Shown here: positions 9,077-16,591 of the stretch, piece by piece | How the letters are laid out: every line of letters begins with the position of its first letter | Numbering within the stretch: position 1 is the first letter of the stretch | Origin: UBA9926 sp023261215 | GTDB taxonomy: Bacteria > Pseudomonadota > Gammaproteobacteria > Pseudomonadales > Azotimanducaceae | Direction of reading: 5' to 3' | DNA length: 64,000 nt | Assembly (NCBI GenBank): GCA_038136035.1 | Contig: JAYPYV010000012.1 | Span: forward strand, 8,964 to 72,963 | Program-made: the position numbers and the translations under genes | The notes under the pieces: generated by a model | Told to the model about the DNA's origin: nothing | The model's database searches: none | Seen by the model: only the letters and a program-made list of their open reading frames with translations

Positions 9077-9192
9077 GAAGATACCTCTCGCGTATTTTTT
9101 GACACGCCTGGGTCGTCTTTGGGTTTGAGCTTCTCCAGAGAACCGGCGCTCATCGTGACCTGTATTTGAGAGCAAGCAATGAACCCCATTGT

Positions 9193-9292
9193 NNNNNNNN
9201 NNNNNNNNNNNNNNNNNNNNNNNNNNNNNNNNNNNNNNNNNNNNNNNNNNNNNNNNNNNNNNNNNNNNNNNNNNNNNNNNNNNNNNNNNNNN
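9193..9292. other. Assembly gap (100 N)
   Basis: Exactly 100 N, the usual placeholder for a scaffold gap of unknown size. It lies between the LexA-controlled gene and the flavoprotein gene. The flanks (9077-9192 and 9293-9369) show no convincing coding frame. Open frames that span the N run are artefacts. Confidence 0.95.
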
Positions 9293-9369
9293 GTAACGCC
9301 GCATCGCTTGCTTCAAAAGCGGCTCTGCTATGATCGTCGCTAATTTCTTTCACAGCATGGATATCGGAA

Positions 9370-10479
9370 ATGGATTCCGTGGAGACCATAGTCATCGGGG
9401 GCGGCGCCGTGGGATTGGCCATCGGGCGGCAGTTGGCTCGTCATGGAGATTGTCTCGTTCTCGAAGCCGAAACCCAGTTTGGTCAGGGCATTAGCAGTCG
9501 GAACAGCGAAGTCATCCATGCAGGCATTTACTATCCAAGTGATTCGTTAAAAGCAAAGCTTTGCGTTCGAGGCAAAGCACTCCTTTATGCGTACTGCGAA
9601 GCCAGAGGCGTTCCCCATCGTCAGTGTGGCAAATTGATTGTCGCCACAAATACCGAAGAGGAGCCTGAACTCTCTAGCCTCGTACTGAAAGCTGAGCATA
9701 ATGGTGTGGAGGATCTGGTTTGGCTCTCAGAACGTGAGACGAAAACGCTAGAGCCCCAACTACGGGCAACCGCTGCGCTGCTTAGTCCGTCAACCGGGAT
9801 CGTTTCTGCGCACGAGTACATGCTGTCGATGGTGGCTGATCTTGAAGGGAGCGGGGGGCTGCTGAGCGTTGGAAGTCGGGTCACCAGCGCGCAAAAATCT
9901 GAAGGCGGTTACCGCCTTCAGATTACGACGTTGGACGACGAGCGATTCGAGGTGGGTGCTCGCCTCGTCATCAACGCCGCTGGGCTGAGCAGTCAGGCAG
10001 TGGCCGCTTCACTTCAAGACTTCCCGTTGGACCGCATCCCCGAGCGCTATCTTTGCCGAGGCCATTACTTTAGCCTTCAGGGGCCGCAACCTTTTTCTAG
10101 GTTGATCTATCCCGTGCCGCCAGCCAGTGGGGCAGGGTTGGGTATTCACGCAACAGTCGATTTGGCGGGTCAAGTGAAATTTGGCCCGGATGTGCAGTAT
10201 GTGGAGGTTGAGAGTTACGAAATTGATGCCGGTCTGGAGCACGCGTTCTTTGAGTCGATCTCACGCTACTTTCCCGGTATTCATCGAGACGCCTTAGTCC
10301 CTGCTTACGCTGGGATTCGTCCAAAGACCCAAGCGCCGGGACAAGCGCCAACAGACTTTGAGATCAGGCACGAAGACGCGCTGGGCTTCGAAGGTTGGGT
10401 GAATTTGTTTGGCATTGAATCGCCAGGGCTGACCTCGTCTCTGGCGATCGCTGAATACGTTGAGGGGCTGCTTTATTGA
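9370..10479 (+). CDS. FAD-dependent oxidoreductase, L-2-hydroxyglutarate oxidase-like
   Basis: A 369-residue member of the DAO family closest to L-2-hydroxyglutarate oxidase/dehydrogenase (LhgO), which would return L-2-hydroxyglutarate to 2-oxoglutarate. It has the FAD-binding GGGAVGLAIGR (about 10-20), then LEAE, then SSRNSEVIHAGIYYP, the stretch that marks the LhgO group, and a C-terminal LFGIESPGLTSSLAIAEYV closing the FAD site. No membrane anchor is visible. A glycerol-3-phosphate or other 2-hydroxyacid substrate is possible. It is followed by a 488-base stretch without a gene, so it is probably a single transcription unit. Upstream sequence is lost in the scaffold gap. Confidence 0.8.
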   Translation: MDSVETIVIGGGAVGLAIGRQLARHGDCLVLEAETQFGQGISSRNSEVIHAGIYYPSDSLKAKLCVRGKALLYAYCEARGVPHRQCGKLIVATNTEEEPELSSLVLKAEHNGVEDLVWLSERETKTLEPQLRATAALLSPSTGIVSAHEYMLSMVADLEGSGGLLSVGSRVTSAQKSEGGYRLQITTLDDERFEVGARLVINAAGLSSQAVAASLQDFPLDRIPERYLCRGHYFSLQGPQPFSRLIYPVPPASGAGLGIHATVDLAGQVKFGPDVQYVEVESYEIDAGLEHAFFESISRYFPGIHRDALVPAYAGIRPKTQAPGQAPTDFEIRHEDALGFEGWVNLFGIESPGLTSSLAIAEYVEGLLY

Positions 10480-10967
10480 TTGTGCGCTCAGCAATGATTG
10501 ATGGGTTCGTAACGTGTTAGGCGTGCCAGGAATGCTTCGCTCAGAAAAAGCTGACCCCGGTGCCCGCATCCCTTGCTCGGCTCGCTCCGCAAACGAGTGC
10601 AGTCAAACGGCTGTTTAGCATACGTTGTTGGGCGCTTGAGACCCCGAGCTTCCACCTGCGTCAGTGCAGGTTTTGCACTTTCCTAACAATGCAGAGTCCC
10701 GAGTTGTCATTCACCTGAACTGGACGGCGACTGTCGGAGCTGCGCGGTTCTCTGTTTTTTTTATGACGTACGCAAACCGCTTTTTCCAACGTTTGGCTTC
10801 AGAGCGGTGGGTGCGCGTTCCTAATATTGCTTCAGTCCAGGGCTTCGATTCGCCCCGCAACCTAGTGCCTTGTGAGCGAGGCGCGCTGTTCCTCTCCATC
10901 TACTCAACTGGTATGGTTCTCCCCATAGTTAACACCGAATATTTATGCACTCGAGGTCCATCATTTA
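10480..10967. other. Intergenic stretch without a recognisable gene
   Basis: 488 bases between the flavoprotein and the CDF transporter. Short open frames exist (for example 10664-10993 on the plus strand), but they show no family resemblance, have no ribosome binding site and overlap the transporter start. No tRNA, operator or strong terminator was seen. Confidence 0.6.
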
Positions 10968-11894
10968 GTGCACGCGCACCCTCATCATCATGACCACGCA
11001 CCGCCCGCGTTAGGTGCTTTGAACAAAGCCTTCGGAATTGCGATATCGGCCAACCTCGCCTTCACCATCATTGAATTTGTGGTGTCGTATTTCGCAAATT
11101 CGGTCAGCTTATTCGCCGATGCCACGCACAATCTGAGCGATATTCTCGCGCTGTTTCTTGCGTGGGGTGCCTCTTACCTCGCAATGAAACCTGGAAATCT
11201 CCAATTTAGTTATGGATACGGTAAATCCAGCATCTTCGCAGCGATGGTAAATGCGCTCGTTCTGGTGGTCATGGCAGTTTTTATTGGCGTTGAAGCCTTT
11301 GAGCGCATCTTCAATCCGTCAGAGAGCCACGCAGAAGTGGTCGTCATCGCGGCGCTATGCGGTGTGTTCGTCAATGGGGCAACCGCGTGGCTTTTTCTGA
11401 AAGAGAGTCACCGTGACCTGAATGTGCGGGCTGCATTTCTTCATCTCGCTGTGGATGCCTTGCTATCCTTCGGCGTCGTTGCTGCTGGCCTCATCATGAT
11501 TTATGCCGGCATGAGTTGGCCTGATCCTGTCATGGGGATGATCATCGCAGCGGTCATCGTAGGTATGACCTGGCGCCTGTTGATCGATGCGTTTCAACTT
11601 ATGATGGACGCAGTTCCGCGTGAGATCGACCTGAGTGAGGTACAGCGTGCATTGTCGCAAGTGCCTGGTGTTGAAGCAGTCCACGACCTGCACGTTTGGG
11701 CCTTGTCGACCCGAGAAAATTGCCTTACTGCGCATCTCGTCATGCCAAAGGAAACGTTACTTGACGAACCCGATGGCTACCGAAGAGTCAGTGAGGCGCT
11801 GAAGTCCCAGTTTTCGATCTCTCACGTCACGCTTCAAATCGAGCGTTCCACGGATTGCGCAACCCAAGATTGCGAGCAACTAGATCATGTCTAA
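10968..11894 (+). CDS. Cation diffusion facilitator (CzcD-like zinc/metal exporter)
   Basis: Inner-membrane proton antiporter expected to export Zn2+ or a related divalent cation. The 308 residues begin at a GTG with a His-rich N-terminus (HPHHHDH), followed by six hydrophobic helices. The transport-site pattern is complete: H54-NLS-D58 in helix 2 and H159-LAV-D163 in helix 5. The C-terminal cytoplasmic ferredoxin-like domain holds VHDLHVWALS, a CzcD-type hallmark, and the tail has two Cys residues. The last 8 bases overlap the start of the PLP enzyme gene, so the two are probably co-translated. Since enzymes of that PLP family need a divalent metal, the pairing may matter, but this is inference. 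Confidence 0.9.
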   Translation: MHAHPHHHDHAPPALGALNKAFGIAISANLAFTIIEFVVSYFANSVSLFADATHNLSDILALFLAWGASYLAMKPGNLQFSYGYGKSSIFAAMVNALVLVVMAVFIGVEAFERIFNPSESHAEVVVIAALCGVFVNGATAWLFLKESHRDLNVRAAFLHLAVDALLSFGVVAAGLIMIYAGMSWPDPVMGMIIAAVIVGMTWRLLIDAFQLMMDAVPREIDLSEVQRALSQVPGVEAVHDLHVWALSTRENCLTAHLVMPKETLLDEPDGYRRVSEALKSQFSISHVTLQIERSTDCATQDCEQLDHV

Positions 11895-13068
11895 TGCCAA
11901 TTTGAATGAGTTTCTCCTTGGAGAATTGTCCTCTAGGGCGATCGAAAAGATCGTGCTAAACGAACCTAGCGATGTGACCCAACTGCCGACGCCAGCACTG
12001 CTGTTGGACATTGATCAATTGGCGATTAACCAAAAGTTGATGGTAGAGGCGGCGAGCGCATCGGGTTTAAGTTTGAGAAGCCATGCCAAGATGCACAAGT
12101 GTCCAGAAGTTGCAAAATTTCAACTCGCGCACGGCAGCTCTGGAATTTGCTGTGCCAAAGTCAGCGAAGCCCACATCATGCAACATGCGGGTGTGTTGGA
12201 TATTTTAATCACGTCCCCTGTTCAACACCCTTCGAGCTTGGACCATGTGGTTCATCTCGCTAGAACCAACCCAGAACTGAAGATCGTCCTTGACAGTGAG
12301 GAGGGCGCTCGAAAGCTCAACCAGCGATTGGTCGATCAATCGCTCAGCATGACCATCTTGATTGACATTGATCCTGGATTGGGCCGTACCGGTATTTCTG
12401 CTGATGACCGACTGCTGAGCCTCTTTGAATACATTGAGAATCAATGTGACCAACTTCGATTTGGCGGTCTTCAGGTCTATGCGGGACACTGCATGCATAT
12501 CGTTGACTATGAAAACCGGGTAGCCAAGTACCAAAGGGCGATGGCGCACGGTGAGCGCGCGAAATCTTTGTTAGATGAGCGGGGGGTTCCTGTGCCTGTT
12601 GTCTCGGGCGGGGGTACCGGCTCGTACGATGTAGAACAACGCATCGGGCTTCTAACAGAGCTTCAAGCAGGCTCTTACGCCTTTATGGATATCGAATATC
12701 GAGATATCGAGTCCGCGACGAGCGCCACGTTTAACACGTTTGGCATTGCCCTGTCGCTTCTGGTCACCGCGATCAGTCAACCTTCTTCTCGGTCATTTAC
12801 GGTCGACGCCGGCTTCAAATCGTTGGCGTCTGACAAAATGGTTCCAGAATTCATCAACCTTGAGGGTGTTCGCTATCATTGGGGCGGGGACGAGCATGGA
12901 ATTGTCGCGCTTGAAAACCCCTCACACACAGTGAAACTCGGAGATACGCTGCGCCTTGTGACACCGCATTGCGACCCCACGGTGAATCTGCATGATTATT
13001 ATTTTGTAATGCAAGCGGGGAAGGTCGAAGAATTGTGGCCAATCAGCGCAAGAGGGTGCAGTCGATGA
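11887..13068 (+). CDS. D-threonine aldolase / beta-hydroxyaspartate aldolase-like PLP enzyme
   Basis: A 393-residue fold-type III PLP enzyme of the DSD1/D-threonine aldolase family (alanine-racemase-like N-domain). The Schiff-base lysine is K68 in RSHAKMHK. A GGGTGSYD loop binds cofactor phosphate, and HCDPTVNLHDYY near the C-terminus carries the His and Asp that bind the divalent metal in D-threonine aldolases and D-serine dehydratases. Possible reactions are retro-aldol cleavage of a D-3-hydroxy amino acid (D-threonine or 3-hydroxyaspartate) or D-serine dehydration; sequence alone does not decide. It overlaps the CDF gene by 8 bases and the MaoC gene by ATGA, so all belong to one operon. 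Confidence 0.82.
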   Translation: MSNANLNEFLLGELSSRAIEKIVLNEPSDVTQLPTPALLLDIDQLAINQKLMVEAASASGLSLRSHAKMHKCPEVAKFQLAHGSSGICCAKVSEAHIMQHAGVLDILITSPVQHPSSLDHVVHLARTNPELKIVLDSEEGARKLNQRLVDQSLSMTILIDIDPGLGRTGISADDRLLSLFEYIENQCDQLRFGGLQVYAGHCMHIVDYENRVAKYQRAMAHGERAKSLLDERGVPVPVVSGGGTGSYDVEQRIGLLTELQAGSYAFMDIEYRDIESATSATFNTFGIALSLLVTAISQPSSRSFTVDAGFKSLASDKMVPEFINLEGVRYHWGGDEHGIVALENPSHTVKLGDTLRLVTPHCDPTVNLHDYYFVMQAGKVEELWPISARGCSR

Positions 13069-14111
13069 ACACACCACCTTTTTTTGAAGATTTCTATCAT
13101 GGACAAGATTTGTCCCACGTGCCTGCGGTAACGATCACTGAAGGGATGACAGCCGCCTACCAAGCCATGTTTGGTGACCGTAGCCGCGTTTTTTTGGATC
13201 AACGGCTAAGCCATCTTTATTCCGGCCGTCGAGAGATGATGGTGCATCCGCTGTTGGTCGGTCACGTTGCTATCGGCCAATCGACCATTCCTTCTCAGAG
13301 AGTTCTGGGCAATTTGTTTTACGAGGGTTTAGTCCTCAAGCGGCCTGTTCATGTGGGCGATACCTTGATCACGTCCACGCGAGTCGTCGGTCTCAAGCAA
13401 AACAAACCCAAAGAAGGTCGGGCGGCCACCGGGATGGTCGTACTCGCAATTAGCGTTGCAAACCAGGACGGTGCGCCCGTTCTGGATTTTTGGCGATGCC
13501 CTATGATCCCTTGTTCAGACCCAGAGGCGGTCACCGGCCACGACGATGATTTGGCCGCAAGCGTGAATGAAGTGTCTATCGATGAAATCCGCTCGATTGC
13601 CACCTATTGGGATCAACCGCATTTCGCCAACCTTGCACGTTACGACGCGGTTCACATCGGAACCGACCAAGCCCTGGTGATTGAACCCAAAGACACCGTC
13701 ACCTCGGCGCCAGAATTGGTACGCCTGACCCTGAACATGGCCATGACTCACACCGATGCTTCCAGGAGCATCTATGGCAAGCGCTTGGTTTATGGCGGTC
13801 ACACGATATCGATTGCCGGCAGCCAATTGGCAAGAGGCGTGCCCAATCTCGTTACGATCCTCTCTTGGGTCAAGTGTGACCACGTGGGGCCTGTTTTCGA
13901 GGAAGATTTGTTGTCTAGTCAGGTCCGATGTCTTGAGACGCAACCACTCGTTCATGGATCATTGGTGAAGTTGCATTTAGAAACCTTTGCAGAGCGAGGC
14001 CCAGAGGCGCCAACATCCGCGAATGATGGCAAAGTATTAGATTGGATATTTTGGGCCTATCTAGCCTCAGCACCCATCCCCAACCGCGAACCTGAGGTCA
14101 ACGACGCATGA
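13065..14111 (+). CDS. MaoC-family double-hotdog hydratase, mesaconyl-CoA hydratase-like
   Basis: A 348-residue acyl-CoA hydratase with two hotdog halves. The start is set at the ATG at 13065, whose ATGA overlaps the stop of the PLP gene; an upstream in-frame start would add ten unneeded residues. The N-terminus FFEDFYHGQDL and the segment GDTLITSTRVVGLKQNK closely follow the mesaconyl-CoA hydratase (Mch) family, including the FFEDF start and the GLRQNK-like motif. A second hotdog begins near residue 180, with RLVYGGHTIS as the counterpart of the Mch segment RIVYGGHIIS. The likely reaction is reversible hydration of a branched C5 dicarboxylyl-CoA such as mesaconyl-CoA. It ends in ATGA with the CoA transferase gene. 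Confidence 0.72.
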   Translation: MNTPPFFEDFYHGQDLSHVPAVTITEGMTAAYQAMFGDRSRVFLDQRLSHLYSGRREMMVHPLLVGHVAIGQSTIPSQRVLGNLFYEGLVLKRPVHVGDTLITSTRVVGLKQNKPKEGRAATGMVVLAISVANQDGAPVLDFWRCPMIPCSDPEAVTGHDDDLAASVNEVSIDEIRSIATYWDQPHFANLARYDAVHIGTDQALVIEPKDTVTSAPELVRLTLNMAMTHTDASRSIYGKRLVYGGHTISIAGSQLARGVPNLVTILSWVKCDHVGPVFEEDLLSSQVRCLETQPLVHGSLVKLHLETFAERGPEAPTSANDGKVLDWIFWAYLASAPIPNREPEVNDA

Positions 14112-15343
14112 TCAGGTCTGAAACCGGCATCCTATCTGGGCTGCGGGTTGTTGAAGGCAGCGCTTTCGTCGCCGCGCCTCTGGGCGGGATGACACTGGCG
14201 CAACTGGGCGCCGATGTCATTCGTTTTGATCCGCTGGGTGGCGGTTTGGACTATAAACGTTGGCCGATCACCGAAACCGGTGCCAGCCTTTTTTGGGATG
14301 GCTTGAATAAGGGCAAGCGCTCGATACAGATCGACATTCGCCAGCCTAAAGCGCAAGAAATACTGACGGAGTTGATCACCCAGCCGGGGGACGACCGGGG
14401 ATTGTTCTTAACGAATTTCCCCGCCGCAGGATGGCTGGCCTACGAACAATTAGTGTTGCGCCGGCAAGACCTTATTTACGTGAACGTGTTGGGCGATCGA
14501 CGTGGCGGTTCGGCCGTCGACTACACGGTTAATTGTGCCGTTGGATTCGCTGATGCGACCGGGCACCCATCATCAGCTGACCCTGTCAACGCATTGCTAC
14601 CTGCCTGGGACAACATTACAGGCCAGATGGCCGCAACTGCCCTGCTTGCTGCCGAGCGATATCGGAGTCGATCGCGCGAGGGGCAGTACGTCGCGCTCGC
14701 CTTGAAAGATGTGGCGATGGCGACGGCGGGTCATTTGGGCAATCTCGCTGAAGTTGAGATCAACAATGCAGACCGGGCGAAGACGGGGAACTACCTTTTC
14801 GGGGCCTTTGGCAAAGACTTTCTCACCCGAGATGGTAGGCGCTTGATGATCGTTGGACTGACACCTAAGCAATGGCGAGGCCTCATGCAAGCCACCCAGT
14901 CCCAAGAAGCCATGACTCAACTTGCGAATAGGTTGTCACTCAACTTCGATGATGAAGGGGCTCGGTTCAAGGCGCGAGAGGACATTTATCGAGTTCTTGA
15001 GCCCTGGTTCAGTTCGCGTAATTATGCAGACATTGCTCCACAACTCGATCAAGCCGGTGTTTGCTATGGGCCCTACCGAACGTTTCGAGGCCTCGTGGAA
15101 GAGGATCCAGATTGTTCCGAGCTAAACCCGCTATTTGAACGTGTGCATCATCCCAGTACGGGAACCTATCTCACACCCTCGAGTCCAATAAGGTTCGGCG
15201 CAGGGGGTAACCTAGGCGCTCTCAGTGCACCCCGACTCGGTCAGCACACGGATCAGATTCTAGCGGAGGAACTCGGCTTCTCGTCAGGCCAAATCGGGAA
15301 GTTGCATGATGAAGGCGTTGTGCGGCAGGCCAAGGAGGACTGA
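14108..15343 (+). CDS. Family III CoA transferase (CaiB/BaiF), possibly mesaconyl-CoA C1-C4 transferase-like
   Basis: A 411-residue CaiB/BaiF protein expected to move CoA between acids through an enzyme-bound glutamyl or aspartyl thioester. It shows the family start GLRVVEGSAFVAAPLGGMTLAQLGAD-like pattern, the NKGKRSIQID segment, and the aspartate D201 in ALKDVAMA at the place of the family nucleophile. Pairing with an Mch-like hydratase recalls the mesaconyl-CoA C1-C4 CoA transferase (Mct) partnership of the 3-hydroxypropionate bicycle, but neither a malyl-CoA lyase nor other cycle genes are present. The exact acyl group is unknown. Last gene of the operon. Confidence 0.78.
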   Translation: MIRSETGILSGLRVVEGSAFVAAPLGGMTLAQLGADVIRFDPLGGGLDYKRWPITETGASLFWDGLNKGKRSIQIDIRQPKAQEILTELITQPGDDRGLFLTNFPAAGWLAYEQLVLRRQDLIYVNVLGDRRGGSAVDYTVNCAVGFADATGHPSSADPVNALLPAWDNITGQMAATALLAAERYRSRSREGQYVALALKDVAMATAGHLGNLAEVEINNADRAKTGNYLFGAFGKDFLTRDGRRLMIVGLTPKQWRGLMQATQSQEAMTQLANRLSLNFDDEGARFKAREDIYRVLEPWFSSRNYADIAPQLDQAGVCYGPYRTFRGLVEEDPDCSELNPLFERVHHPSTGTYLTPSSPIRFGAGGNLGALSAPRLGQHTDQILAEELGFSSGQIGKLHDEGVVRQAKED

Positions 15344-15546
15344 TTTGAATAGCGTGGAGCCATCAAAAAGGATCATCGCACCCTGCAAGATAGAACTTTG
15401 GGGGCTGGTTCGAGTCCAGCGTGGCCGAGGGATGAGACGCAAAACCAGAGCTTTTCAACTATCGATGCATTTCGCGTCCAGAGCCTTTTTTGGGGCACTT
15501 AGTATTCGGGCTGCGCGGGTTTCGCCTGCCTCAAAAGGGTGGACTT

Positions 15547-16167
15547 ATGATTGAGTATCTCGTGGCCGGCGGCGGGCTGATGGTGCCAATCGTTTTATGT
15601 TCCGTCATCGCAGCAGGTATATCTTTGGAACGGCTATGGAGCCTCAGACGGCAGGAGGTTCGACCACACAGGGCGTTGCTTGAATTGCAGGAGCGAATCG
15701 ATAGGGAGGCTCTTCCTGATGAATGGCTTAAGGAGCTCAGAGTCAAATCGCCCTTAGAGCGCGTCGCAAGTCAGGTCCTAGTGGCGCGCGATAGTGGCAG
15801 GGAAACCATGCGCCATTCGCTCACAGCGGAAATTGCGCAGATCGCTCATGAACTCGAACGCTATTTGTCCACGCTGGGGTCAATGGCCGCAATCACGCCG
15901 CTTCTGGGGCTGCTGGGAACGGTTATCGGCATGATCAAAGTGTTCAGTGCCATTCAATCCGTAGGGGTTGGCGAAGCTGCAACCCTCGCAGGGGGAATAT
16001 CTGAAGCGCTAATCACCACGGCTGCAGGCTTAAGCGTGGCGATACCGGCCTTGTTTATGCATCGTTTTTTGTCGCGTCGCGTGGACGATCTCTTGATCGA
16101 TATCGAGAACGATATGATGTTGCTCATTGAACGCTGTGTTACTCGCGCTTCGAGAGGCGTCGAGTAA
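15547..16167 (+). CDS. exbB: MotA/TolQ/ExbB proton channel family protein
   Basis: Inner-membrane subunit that with ExbD uses the proton gradient to energise outer-membrane transport or envelope processes. The start is the ATG at 15547, preceded by AGGGTGG; a longer frame to 15490 would add an unrelated leader. The 206 residues show one N-terminal helix, a cytoplasmic loop, and two C-terminal helices with the family signature TPLLGLLGTVIGMI and a second block AALITTAAGLSVAIP-like (EALITTAAGLSVAIPAL). No TonB gene is nearby. In this clade the pair sits before the lipid A genes, as here. Confidence 0.9.
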   Translation: MIEYLVAGGGLMVPIVLCSVIAAGISLERLWSLRRQEVRPHRALLELQERIDREALPDEWLKELRVKSPLERVASQVLVARDSGRETMRHSLTAEIAQIAHELERYLSTLGSMAAITPLLGLLGTVIGMIKVFSAIQSVGVGEAATLAGGISEALITTAAGLSVAIPALFMHRFLSRRVDDLLIDIENDMMLLIERCVTRASRGVE

Positions 16168-16171
16168 TACC

Positions 16172-16591
16172 ATGCACAGAGCCCGGCGCAGGCCACCAGA
16201 GGCCGAAATCAATCTCACACCCTTAATCGATGTGGTGTTCTTGCTGCTCATTTTTTTTATGATTTCAACGCAATTCAAATCAGCAGCTGAACTCGAGCTA
16301 GAGTTACCCAATAGCGACCTGACTCAAGTATCGAGCTCAACGGAAGCCTTGCGCGTCGTCGTCACGAAAAATGGTCAGCTCGCCCTTGAAGATCGTCGTC
16401 TCGACAATAGCGCTGAATCTTTGAGACGCGCGCTTAGTCAATATCCGAATGCGCAAGATCGCGGCATCGTGCTGGAGGCGGATGCTAGAGCCACGCATCA
16501 GTCGGTGGTTGACGTGTTAAGCGTATTCTCGGCGTTAAATATCACCCGGGTTGCGATTGCATCCAGACCAGGATCTGAAGATGAGCGCTAG
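16172..16591 (+). CDS. exbD: ExbD/TolR family protein
   Basis: Partner of ExbB: a single-span inner-membrane protein with a periplasmic domain. The 139-residue form beginning MHRARRRPPEAEINLTPLID is chosen because the EINLTPLIDVVFLLLIFFM start is the family signature, including the membrane aspartate needed for proton use; a start further upstream would lie inside exbB. It begins four bases after exbB ends and overlaps the msbA-lpxK start by 11 bases, so the three genes form one unit. Confidence 0.9.
   Translation: MHRARRRPPEAEINLTPLIDVVFLLLIFFMISTQFKSAAELELELPNSDLTQVSSSTEALRVVVTKNGQLALEDRRLDNSAESLRRALSQYPNAQDRGIVLEADARATHQSVVDVLSVFSALNITRVAIASRPGSEDER

Noticed and set aside
9047..9422. Open frames running through the N run
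   Set aside because: They exist only because N codons contain no stops.
10664..10993. 109-residue frame before the CDF gene
   Set aside because: No family resemblance, no ribosome binding site, and it overlaps the real transporter start.
15404..15420. GCTGG-TTCGAGT-CCAGC, a perfect tRNA-like T-arm
   Set aside because: The expected acceptor, D and anticodon arms cannot be formed from the sequence on either side, so it is not a tRNA gene; at most a chance match or remnant.
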